Source: Nitrospirota bacterium (GTDB taxonomy: Bacteria > Nitrospirota > Nitrospiria > Nitrospirales > UBA8639). Taken from it: 9,733 bases of DNA. The stretch spans positions 2,372,983 to 2,382,715 of the forward strand of contig CP070743.1 in NCBI GenBank assembly GCA_020348185.1. The letters run 5' to 3'. The position numbers and the translations under genes were made by a program. This document shows, one piece after another, positions 1 through 6,104 of this stretch (position 1 is the first letter of the stretch; every line of letters starts with the position of its first letter). Below the pieces are notes generated by a model. The model searched no databases and had not been told where the DNA came from. It saw only the letters and a list, made by a program, of their open reading frames with translations.

Positions 1-864
1 AGCCTGAAGCCGGGGATTCGCGTCGTTCGTCTCCATCTGCCAGATGAAGTGGTCAAGAAGTGGCCTGGCCCCAGGTTGGGGAGGGAAGGGCTTCGTCAAC
101 GAATTGGCGTCCCGCATCGTCCGCTAATCTGTGGGGTCTTGAAGCCAGTCGGTCTTTCTCCGGGGGCCTTGGCTGATCTAGCCTATCAGTTTGCCATTGG
201 AGGCCTTGATCTTATTAAGGACGATCAGGGTCTTGTTGATCAGACGTTCTGCCCGTTTGACACACGCATGAGTCAGTGTGCAGCGGCGGTAGTTAAGGCC
301 AATCGGGAAACCGGTCGTCATTGTCTCTATTTCCCGAATGTGACCGGCTCAGGAAAGGGAATTTATAAGAGGGCTCTTCTTGCCCAAGAAGCTGGAGCGG
401 GTGGCGTGTTGATCTGTCCCGGACTCGCCGGGTTTGATGCCATTCGCGTCTTAGCCCATGATGAACGCCTCGACTTACCTGTGATAAGTCATCCAACTTT
501 ATTGGGCAGTTTCATTGTCAATCCAGATAGCGGAATTGCCCCCGCCGTCTTATTCGGGCAACTTCCCCGTCTGGCCGGCGCTGACATCAGCATCTATCCA
601 ACCTTCGGGGGGAGTTTTCCGATTACGGCAGAAGACTGTCGTCAGATTGCCACTGAGACGGCTGTCCCCTGGGGTGATCTGAAACAGAATTTTCCCACTG
701 CCGCTGGGCGGATTCATCTTGATTCGGTCGGAGAGTTGTTCGGTGTGTATCTAAACGAGATGGTTATTGTGGTTGGGGGCGAGATCCTTCAGCCAGGAAA
801 AAAGGTCGTAGACACCTGCAGGGAATTTGTGGACCACGTCACGCGCTTGGCGAAAAAAGGGTGA
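1..864 (+). CDS. RuBisCO-like protein (type IV), C-terminal part, cut by left edge
   Basis: The frame is open from base 1 to the TGA at 862-864, so this is a 5'-truncated gene. A GTG at 49 is internal and need not be the start. The visible 287 residues (numbered from base 1) are the TIM-barrel domain of the RuBisCO large-subunit superfamily. L-K48-P-V-G-L-S-P matches the K175 loop of true RuBisCO. G-G-L-D-L-I-K73-D-D75 matches the carbamylated lysine and Asp metal ligand. A late V-V-G-G-E-I matches the phosphate-binding glycine pair. The residue after D75 is Gln76, where RuBisCO has the metal ligand Glu204. The loop-6 Lys region reads Y-P-T-F-G-G-S-F and carries no lysine. These changes point to a non-carboxylating type IV protein. 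Characterised relatives are enolases or isomerases of methionine salvage, or act on apionate-type sugar acids; the reaction here cannot be read from sequence. It converges on the SMP-30 operon, and no terminator hairpin is visible at 865-929. Confidence 0.93.
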   Translation, partial: SLKPGIRVVRLHLPDEVVKKWPGPRLGREGLRQRIGVPHRPLICGVLKPVGLSPGALADLAYQFAIGGLDLIKDDQGLVDQTFCPFDTRMSQCAAAVVKANRETGRHCLYFPNVTGSGKGIYKRALLAQEAGAGGVLICPGLAGFDAIRVLAHDERLDLPVISHPTLLGSFIVNPDSGIAPAVLFGQLPRLAGADISIYPTFGGSFPITAEDCRQIATETAVPWGDLKQNFPTAAGRIHLDSVGELFGVYLNEMVIVVGGEILQPGKKVVDTCREFVDHVTRLAKKG

Positions 865-929
865 AAGGAATCCGGTATGGCGTGACTAGTCTGTCGCGAT
901 GGGTTGTGAAAATTGCATGTGTTCGATCT

Positions 930-1841
930 CTATGTAAGCCTGATCAATCCTTGCCGATCCGTGTTGCTGACCCGGTAGAGCTTGCCGTTTTCAGTGGTGA
1001 TATACAGGCTTTGCAGGTCGGGGTCACCAAATCCGCAACTGGTCGGTTGGTCCCCCGGCACCGGGTAACGTTCTTGAACCACTCCATCCGGCGATAAAAC
1101 GAAAACTGCGGATCCCTCGTCACCAGTGTTCATAGTGCCGCAGGCGACGATCTTTCCCTCACTGTCCAGGCACATGCCGGCCACGCTGCAGGAGTGGTCT
1201 TGGGGGTCACAAGGGAATGTTTGCAAAATCTTTGGCCTCCCGAGTGATCCATCCTCTTTGAGCGGGTATGCTCGTAATTCACTCTCTTCGCTGGAGCGTT
1301 GATCTCGTTCCATGACGTAGAGGTCGCGTTCATCCTTAGAAAGAAGAATTGCCCCAGGATTGATCGTGTCAATGGTCATTCTTCGGATAACCCAATCTCG
1401 GCTTTTCAGGTTCGAAGGTTCTTGCCGAAGGATTGCACAAAAATCCAGAGTTGGAAAGATTTGCGGTCCCGGGGTTGGAATCGGGCTATAGGGATCGCTA
1501 AACCAGATTCTTCCGTGACGGTCCACATCTAAATCGAATGGGTGGTTGTGGTAACGGCCGTCAATTCGGTCCGCCAATTGATTCGTTGAGCCATCAGGAT
1601 TAAATGTCACAATGCGCCGGCTGCCGCTTTGGGCCCCATAGAGAATCCCATCCGATGATAAAGCCAGCCTGGTTGTGCGACTGGTATAACGACGAAATTC
1701 GGTTGTTTCTCCGCTTACCGGATCATATTGCCAGATCTTCGACTCCTCGACCTGGGTAAACAACACCCTCTGTCCGTCCCAGGTTGGACTATCGATACGA
1801 CTGCTGAAGGGACCGGCAACCAGTTCAAAGTTCCAGCTCAT
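930..1841 (-). CDS. SMP-30/gluconolactonase-like beta-propeller, degenerate metal site
   Basis: This 303-residue protein starts M-S-W-N-F-E-L and is the second gene of a two-gene operon, 11 bases after the stop of its paralogue. The open frame extends upstream to 1943, but ATG 1841 follows a strong AAAGGAGGAGG and avoids a long overlap, so I chose it. Repeated blade-like strands such as R-I-W-F-S-D-P and D-L-Y-V-M-E-R-D, and the length near 300, place it in the SMP-30/regucalcin/gluconolactonase family, whose members hydrolyse sugar lactones or related esters with one divalent metal. By my alignment to its neighbour, the metal Glu is Asp17, the metal Asn161 is kept, the metal Asp is Ala221, and the substrate-contact Asn is Phe102. 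It may therefore be inactive, bind differently, or be a ligand-sensing partner. There is no signal peptide, so it is probably cytoplasmic. Confidence 0.85.
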   Translation of the reverse strand: MSWNFELVAGPFSSRIDSPTWDGQRVLFTQVEESKIWQYDPVSGETTEFRRYTSRTTRLALSSDGILYGAQSGSRRIVTFNPDGSTNQLADRIDGRYHNHPFDLDVDRHGRIWFSDPYSPIPTPGPQIFPTLDFCAILRQEPSNLKSRDWVIRRMTIDTINPGAILLSKDERDLYVMERDQRSSEESELRAYPLKEDGSLGRPKILQTFPCDPQDHSCSVAGMCLDSEGKIVACGTMNTGDEGSAVFVLSPDGVVQERYPVPGDQPTSCGFGDPDLQSLYITTENGKLYRVSNTDRQGLIRLT

Positions 1842-1852
1842 CCTCCTCCTTT
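1842..1852 (-). promoter_or_regulatory. Strong Shine-Dalgarno for the downstream SMP-30-like gene
   Basis: Read on the minus strand, AAAGGAGGAGG lies directly before ATG 1841, inside the 11-base gap after the upstream gene's TAG stop. It contains two overlapping GGAGG cores. It decides the start of the downstream gene against the longer open frame reaching 1943, and it supports translation from a shared mRNA. Confidence 0.7.
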
Positions 1853-2743
1853 CTAAACCGGGATTCCTTGTATGTTGAGGCGAATACGATAGACCGACGA
1901 CCGTGCGGAAATGAATATGGTTCGCCAGTCGTCCTCGCCCCACGCTAAATTGGAAGCATGCCCAGGAATTCGAATACGTCCCAGGCAGATCCCGTCAGGG
2001 TCGAGGACCCAAATCCCTCCGGGACCGGTGCAATAGACATGGCCTTCCACATCGACTTTCATTCCATCGAGAACTCCCTCCTCTTTACCTTTGAGCTCCG
2101 CAAAGATGCGGCCCTTTCTGAGGGTCCCGTGAGGGTCCACGTCAAAAACTTTAATGTGATACTGCCCGGTATCACTGATGTACAACAATGATTCGTCCGG
2201 GGAAAATGCCAATCCGTTGCAACGGGGCACTTCATCTGTGAGGAGTGTGATGGAGCCGTCTTCAGGTTCCAGTCGGTAGACTCCGCTAAAATCAAGGTAC
2301 TGCTGCAGGTCATCGACCCCCATTCCGACATAGGACAGGCCTCCGGCAGGATCGGTGAAGAAGATGGTCCCGTCGGACCTCGCCACGATATCGTTGGGGC
2401 AGTTAAGTTTCTTCCCCTCGAATTGGGAAGCCAGAACCGTGATTGTACCTTCGGGGTTTAGACGGGTTATGTTTCTAGAATTCCATCCGGCGATGAGGAG
2501 CCGGCCTTGTTTATCGAACGTGAGGCCGTTTACCTTTCCGGAGGGTTGACGCAAAACCCGTTTCCCGATTCCTTCCTGCCAATTCCAAATGGTGTCACCG
2601 ATGATATCGACGTAGGTTAAGGATTTGTCCCGGGAATTCCATACGGGTCCCTCCGTAAAGATGTGCCCGTCGGTGATCTTTTCCAGGGTTGCATCGCTTG
2701 AAATTATGCGATCGAAACGAGAAGAAACTGCTTCGACGACCAT
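1853..2743 (-). CDS. SMP-30/gluconolactonase/LRE family lactonase
   Basis: This 296-residue protein of the SMP-30/gluconolactonase family is the first gene of the minus-strand pair. The expected single-metal site is complete: Glu31 in T-E-G-P-V-W, Asn176 in R-C-N-G-L-A-F-S-P-D and Asp226 in L-D-G-M-K-V-D. Asn117 in C-P-N-D-I is the usual substrate-contact Asn. Relatives hydrolyse aldonolactones or related esters with Ca, Zn or Mg; the substrate here is unknown. No export signal is visible, so it is probably cytoplasmic. ATG 2743 was chosen over the TTG codon just before it, because ATG is the stronger start and AAAGGG lies about 9 bases upstream. The gene faces a 683-base upstream region with a 10-bp direct repeat. 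A sugar-acid catabolic role is inferred from family only. Confidence 0.92.
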   Translation of the reverse strand: MVVEAVSSRFDRIISSDATLEKITDGHIFTEGPVWNSRDKSLTYVDIIGDTIWNWQEGIGKRVLRQPSGKVNGLTFDKQGRLLIAGWNSRNITRLNPEGTITVLASQFEGKKLNCPNDIVARSDGTIFFTDPAGGLSYVGMGVDDLQQYLDFSGVYRLEPEDGSITLLTDEVPRCNGLAFSPDESLLYISDTGQYHIKVFDVDPHGTLRKGRIFAELKGKEEGVLDGMKVDVEGHVYCTGPGGIWVLDPDGICLGRIRIPGHASNLAWGEDDWRTIFISARSSVYRIRLNIQGIPV

Positions 2744-2765
2744 CAAAATACCCTTTCATTTAACG

Positions 2766-2801
2766 GAACAGGCTTCAGCAAGGAAGGCCCTGAACAGGCT
2801 T
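2766..2801. repeat. 10-bp direct repeat upstream of the SMP-30 operon
   Basis: GAACAGGCTT occurs at 2766-2775 and again, identically, at 2792-2801, a 26-base offset. On the operon's strand it reads AAGCCTGTTC twice, 23 and 49 bases upstream of ATG 2743. A weak -10-like TTAAAT lies just downstream. Paired direct repeats at a promoter suggest sites for a transcription factor, but two copies of 10 bases could also be chance. Confidence 0.35.
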
Positions 2802-3070
2802 GTTGTCGGGGCCGGGCCTGTGTAGGGCCGGATTTTAACAAGGGGCTAAGTTCAAGGCGAATGTGGGCAGAAGTTGGGAAGGAAGAATGGGATGTGGAGA
2901 CCCCCGTGCAGTATAAGGGGTTGGGGTGGGGGAACGGTTGGACACTTGCCCGCCTCCGTTATCCGTGAGGCCTAGAATGTCAGCATCCCGCATGTCTCAA
3001 GATCGGCATTAAATGCATTCCAGGGAGTCACCGAATTTTAAGAACGATAAAAATTTCCCAATCCCTATGT

Positions 3071-3160
3071 AAATTTTTTCATATTATTATATAATACCAT
3101 TAAAAACATTAAAATATTATAAAAATGCTTTATATTATGTTTTAGAATTTTTCTTGTCAT
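3071..3160. other. Extremely AT-rich block
   Basis: Only 11 of the 90 bases at 3071-3160 are G or C, against about half in the neighbouring genes. The block includes a perfect 12-bp palindrome TATTATATAATA at 3085-3096. An 8-bp inverted repeat, AAAAATTT at 3049-3056 and AAATTTTT at 3071-3078, overlaps its left end. It may be an easily melted or curved promoter element, a nucleoid-protein binding site, or a remnant of foreign DNA. No coding potential is convincing. Confidence 0.75.
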
Positions 3161-3426
3161 TTTAGGGGAATGCCAATCATAGGTAAATCCGATGGACCTG
3201 TGTGCGGGGTGACGTGTATCCATTTGATTTTCATGGAATTGATCGTAGAGAGGAATGGTAGGCAATCAATAATTTTTAAGTTAGCGTGTTCTATCATGTC
3301 ATTTAAAATGAGGACTTCTTGATTACAACAACGAAAAATTTAAACCACAATCAGTGAAGTTGGAAGGGTATTGGACTTGCATTTATTTCTGGCTCACCGG
3401 AGTTAATTAAGTAACCTGGACCAATC

Positions 3427-4077
3427 ATGGAAATCGTCACATCCAGACAGCGCGAAATTCTTTTTATTTTACAAGACCACCCTCAAGGCCTTTCCATTCC
3501 TAAGTTAGAAGAAAGTTTGGGGATAAGCCGAACGGCTGTGAACCAACATTTGGTCAATTTAGAACGGGATGGGCTGATCGCCAAAGGGAACTTTGAAAAG
3601 ACCGGAGGTCGTCCCGGTTATGTGTATTTAATCACGGCAAAGGGAATCGACCATTTACCGAAACAGTACTCCTGGTTCTCGGAACTCATGCTCGATTCCC
3701 TCAAAGAAAAATTAGGTGCGGATGGGTTAACAAATTTATTGAGGGAACTGGCAACCGGGGTCGGCCAACAGATACGATCACGACTTTGGGGGAAACCTCT
3801 TGAGGAAAAAATCGCGGAGATTAATGTCATCATGAATGACCTCGGTTATGAAGCGCGAGTGCTGCCTTCTACCAATGGGGAACTTCCCATGATTTCAGCC
3901 CATAATTGTGTGTATCATAAATTGGCAGAAAAACACCCGGAAGTTTGCCAATTTGACTTAGCCCTTTTGGAAGGCCTTCTGGAAAACCAGGATGCGACCC
4001 AAGAAGAATGCATTGTCAGGGGTGGAAGCAGCTGTCGCTTCAGTTTCCATTCTTCACCATCACAAAAACCGTCGTAG
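3427..4077 (+). CDS. SufR-like HTH transcriptional regulator with four C-terminal cysteines
   Basis: This 216-residue regulator resembles the COG2345/SufR group within the ArsR/DeoR-type winged-helix regulators. Residues about 8-72 form the DNA-binding domain: a helix-turn-helix around L-E-E-S-L-G-I-S-R-T-A-V-N-Q-H, then a wing with G-G-R-P-G-Y-V-Y and T-A-K-G. The C-terminal domain carries Cys161, Cys174, Cys195 and Cys203 (C-x12-C-x20-C-x7-C). SufR proteins bind an Fe-S cluster through three of four such cysteines and repress Fe-S biogenesis genes. No suf gene lies in this window, so the target is open. The FAH and GS-HQR-like genes directly downstream, or its own promoter, are the nearest candidates. 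ATG 3427 is the first possible start, since an in-frame TAA lies at 3412. No clear Shine-Dalgarno precedes it. Confidence 0.85.
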   Translation: MEIVTSRQREILFILQDHPQGLSIPKLEESLGISRTAVNQHLVNLERDGLIAKGNFEKTGGRPGYVYLITAKGIDHLPKQYSWFSELMLDSLKEKLGADGLTNLLRELATGVGQQIRSRLWGKPLEEKIAEINVIMNDLGYEARVLPSTNGELPMISAHNCVYHKLAEKHPEVCQFDLALLEGLLENQDATQEECIVRGGSSCRFSFHSSPSQKPS

Positions 4078-4146
4078 GCTTTATCCCTCCACCCACAGTA
4101 AACTCACCATGCTGCTTTCCTTCAGGGTAAGCATGTGCTATGACGT

Positions 4147-4176
4147 GTTGACCCAGGTCAACGTTCGGCATTTTAA
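4147..4176 (+). promoter_or_regulatory. Candidate promoter overlapped by a perfect palindrome (operator)
   Basis: GTTGACC-CA-GGTCAAC at 4147-4162 is a perfect inverted repeat with 7-bp arms and a 2-bp centre, too tight to be an RNA hairpin and typical of a dimer's operator. Its left arm contains TTGACC (4148-4153), a good -35 match. A -10-like TTTAAA follows 18 bases later at 4172-4177. Transcription from here would give a 5' leader of about 40 bases before the FAH gene at 4226. A repressor bound to the palindrome would cover the -35 element. The adjacent SufR-like regulator is the obvious candidate, by position only. Confidence 0.45.
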
Positions 4177-4225
4177 AAAAAGGAATAATATTTTCCTCAA
4201 GTAAGTAAGGCTGGTCGGTTGAGAT

Positions 4226-5026
4226 ATGAAAATTATCCGATTTCTGGATAGCGCGGGCTCCATTCACTATGGAGAACGCCTTGACGATCATTCAGCCCGC
4301 CTCATCACCGGGGATGTTTTCGGGGACTACCAAACGATTGATGAAACCGTGAGGGTGGAAAAGCTGTTAGCGCCGGTGGTCCCGACCACCATACTCTGTA
4401 TCGGACTTAATTACCGGTTTCATGCCCAAGAAGTTGGTATCAAGATTCCAGACCATCCTGTACTCTTCATGAAGGCTTTGAATGCCCTTCAGAATCCAGG
4501 GGATCCGATTCTTCTCCCAGAGGTGGCTCCTGGGGAGGTGGATTATGAAGCTGAGTTGGCTGTGATTCTAAGGAAACCCGCCAAAAGGGTCTCTCGAAGC
4601 GACGCACTCGATTATGTGCTCGGCTACACCTGCGCCAATGATGTCACCGCACGACGGTGGCAGAAGGATGGGGGAGGAGGGCAATGGTGTCGAGCAAAAT
4701 CTTTTGATACCTTTTGTCCGTTAGGCCCCTGTTTGGTCACACCTGATGAGATTCCCAATCCCAACAATCTTCAAATCAAGACGACCCTCAATGGCAAGAC
4801 GATGCAGGATTGGACGACCTCGGACATGATCTTTGACATCCCGGCCCTGATCAGTTTTCTGAGTGAGGGGACGACCTTGTTACCTGGAACCGTCATTCTC
4901 ACGGGCACACCCCAGGGCGTGGGATTTACACGAACGCCCCCAGTTTTTCTGAAGAGTGGGGACGAAGTCACCATCGAAATTCAGAACATCGGGGCGTTGA
5001 CCAATTCGGTCCAGGATGAAAAGTAA
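4226..5026 (+). CDS. Fumarylacetoacetate hydrolase (FAH) family protein
   Basis: This 266-residue enzyme has the single-domain FAH fold of the FAHD1/HpcE-like branch. The metal site is intact: Glu108 and Glu110 in D-Y-E-A-E-L, Asp139 in A-N-D-V-T-A-R and Lys158 in R-A-K-S-F-D. The His66/Glu69 pair in N-Y-R-F-H-A-Q-E matches the lid dyad of FAHD1-type acylpyruvases and oxaloacetate decarboxylases. The C-terminal D-M-I-F-D-I-P and L-T-G-T-P-Q-G-V-G are family signatures. Members cleave or decarboxylate acylpyruvates or isomerise aromatic ring-fission products with Mg or Mn; the exact substrate is unknown. ATG 4226 is the only reasonable start because an in-frame TGA lies at 4220. Its Shine-Dalgarno is weak. 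A putative operator-promoter lies about 65 bases upstream. The GS-HQR-like gene follows 74 bases downstream, probably in one transcription unit. Confidence 0.92.
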   Translation: MKIIRFLDSAGSIHYGERLDDHSARLITGDVFGDYQTIDETVRVEKLLAPVVPTTILCIGLNYRFHAQEVGIKIPDHPVLFMKALNALQNPGDPILLPEVAPGEVDYEAELAVILRKPAKRVSRSDALDYVLGYTCANDVTARRWQKDGGGGQWCRAKSFDTFCPLGPCLVTPDEIPNPNNLQIKTTLNGKTMQDWTTSDMIFDIPALISFLSEGTTLLPGTVILTGTPQGVGFTRTPPVFLKSGDEVTIEIQNIGALTNSVQDEK

Positions 5027-5100
5027 GCCCTATCGGGCAAGTCCTGGGATTTTGGTCGTCATGAACCTGAGACTTAGGACAAGAATTGAAGAATTCCAGC

Positions 5101-6045
5101 ATGACCACTAAAGCCCAATTCCCAATGGAGCAAACTGACGAGGGGGCATTCAAGCGTCAAGAAGATGCGTTTCGAGATTGGGTGAAAGCCGATGGGAGTT
5201 CCAGCTTTCCGCCGGTCTCCGGCCGTTATCATTTATATGTGTCATGGGCCTGTCCTTGGGCTCATCGAACCATTATCGTGCGGAAACTAAAAAAATTGAA
5301 GGAAGTAATTGGGATGACGGTGGTTGATCCTATTCGAGACGATCGAGGGTGGGCCTTTCGAGATGGGTCGGGACATACATCTGATCCTGTTAATGGGTTC
5401 GCATTTCTTCGTCAAGCCTATATTGCCACGGATTCGGAATACCAAGGTCGAGTGACAGTCCCAGTCCTCTGGGACAAAGAAACCCGTCGTATTGTCAGCA
5501 ATTCTGATGACGATATCATGCGCATGTTCAACGTTGAATTTAATCGGTTAACCGAGAGCACCGTTGACCTCTATCCCGAAGGCCTTCGAGACGAAATTGA
5601 TCAACTCAATATGGTAATTTATGAAAATATTAATGATGGAGTATATCGGGCAGGATTTGCGACCTCCCAGAAAGTCTATGAGGGAGCGGTCCGAAGACTG
5701 TTTGAGGTACTCGATCAGATGGAGTTACGCCTTACCCACCGACGCTATCTGTTCGGCACCCACCCGGTTGAAACGGATTGGCGTTTGTTCGTCACGCTGA
5801 TCCGGTTTGATGCGGTGTACCATGGGCACTTCAAGTGCAATCTCAGACGGATCATGGACTATCCCAACCTCTTTGGGTATCTCAAAGATCTGTATCAATT
5901 CGATGGCATTTCCGATACGGTACATTTTGATCACATCAAGCGACACTATTACATCACCCATGATGATATCAATCCGACCCGTATTGTGCCCATCGGTCCT
6001 GATCAGGACCTGTATGCCCCTCATGAACGCGCCCACTTGAAATGA
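5101..6045 (+). CDS. Glutathionyl-hydroquinone-reductase-like protein (Xi-class GST, YqjG/ECM4 family)
   Basis: This 314-residue protein is close to the usual length of the family. The thioredoxin-like domain has Y-V-S-W-A-C51-P-W-A-H-R-T with the catalytic cysteine, and T-V-P121-V-L-W-D with the cis-proline. The helical domain has V-Y-R-A-G-F-A-T-S-Q near 181-190 and R-F-D-A-V-Y-H-G-H-F-K-C-N. The C-terminus has I-N-P-T-R-I-V-P-I-G-P. All are strong family marks. Family enzymes reduce glutathionyl-hydroquinones, repairing quinone conjugates in the cytoplasm. After the cis-proline, where E. coli-type members have S-N-E-S binding the gamma-glutamyl end of glutathione, this protein has S-N-S135-D136-D-D. 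Thiol preference may therefore differ. The start is uncertain: ATG 5101 is preferred, but TTG 5086 has AGGA six bases upstream and would add five residues. Confidence 0.9.
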   Translation: MTTKAQFPMEQTDEGAFKRQEDAFRDWVKADGSSSFPPVSGRYHLYVSWACPWAHRTIIVRKLKKLKEVIGMTVVDPIRDDRGWAFRDGSGHTSDPVNGFAFLRQAYIATDSEYQGRVTVPVLWDKETRRIVSNSDDDIMRMFNVEFNRLTESTVDLYPEGLRDEIDQLNMVIYENINDGVYRAGFATSQKVYEGAVRRLFEVLDQMELRLTHRRYLFGTHPVETDWRLFVTLIRFDAVYHGHFKCNLRRIMDYPNLFGYLKDLYQFDGISDTVHFDHIKRHYYITHDDINPTRIVPIGPDQDLYAPHERAHLK

Positions 6046-6104
6046 GTACCTGGCCGGATGTTGAAAAAAAGGCCGTCAGTCCCTCTTTTTGTTTCTAGCT
6101 CTCC

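Larger units (their letters stand above)
2744..3426. other. 683-base divergent intergenic region without a supported gene
   Basis: This region separates the minus-strand SMP-30 operon from the plus-strand regulator and must hold both promoters. It contains a 10-bp direct repeat next to the operon start, a G/C-normal stretch at about 2810-3040, and an AT-rich block centred on 3071-3160. The only open frame of note, 66 codons on the minus strand at 3065-3265, starts with TTG, has no convincing ribosome binding site and draws its composition from the AT block, so I do not call it. I see no tRNA, IS remnant or terminator hairpin. Confidence 0.7.

Noticed and set aside
861..1097. 78-codon plus-strand open frame overlapping the end of the RuBisCO-like gene
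   Set aside because: It lies almost wholly antisense to the SMP-30-like gene, has no family features, and looks like a shadow frame.
3065..3265. 66-codon minus-strand open frame in the AT-rich intergenic region
   Set aside because: It has a TTG start with no ribosome binding site. Its Asn/Lys/Phe/Tyr/Met-rich tail simply reflects AT-rich DNA.
5029..5044. GCCC-TATC-GGGC hairpin after the FAH gene, considered as a terminator
   Set aside because: The stem is only four base pairs and is not followed by a T-run. Read-through to the next gene is more likely.
5061..5111. 16-codon ATG frame overlapping the start of the GS-HQR-like gene, considered as a leader peptide
   Set aside because: It has no ribosome binding site, no attenuator hairpins and no run of regulatory codons, and it is too short to distinguish from chance.
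6046..6104. GGCC...GGCC pairing before CTTTTTGTTT, considered as a terminator before the symporter
   Set aside because: The stem is four base pairs with a long A-rich loop, and the T-run is displaced from it by about ten bases.
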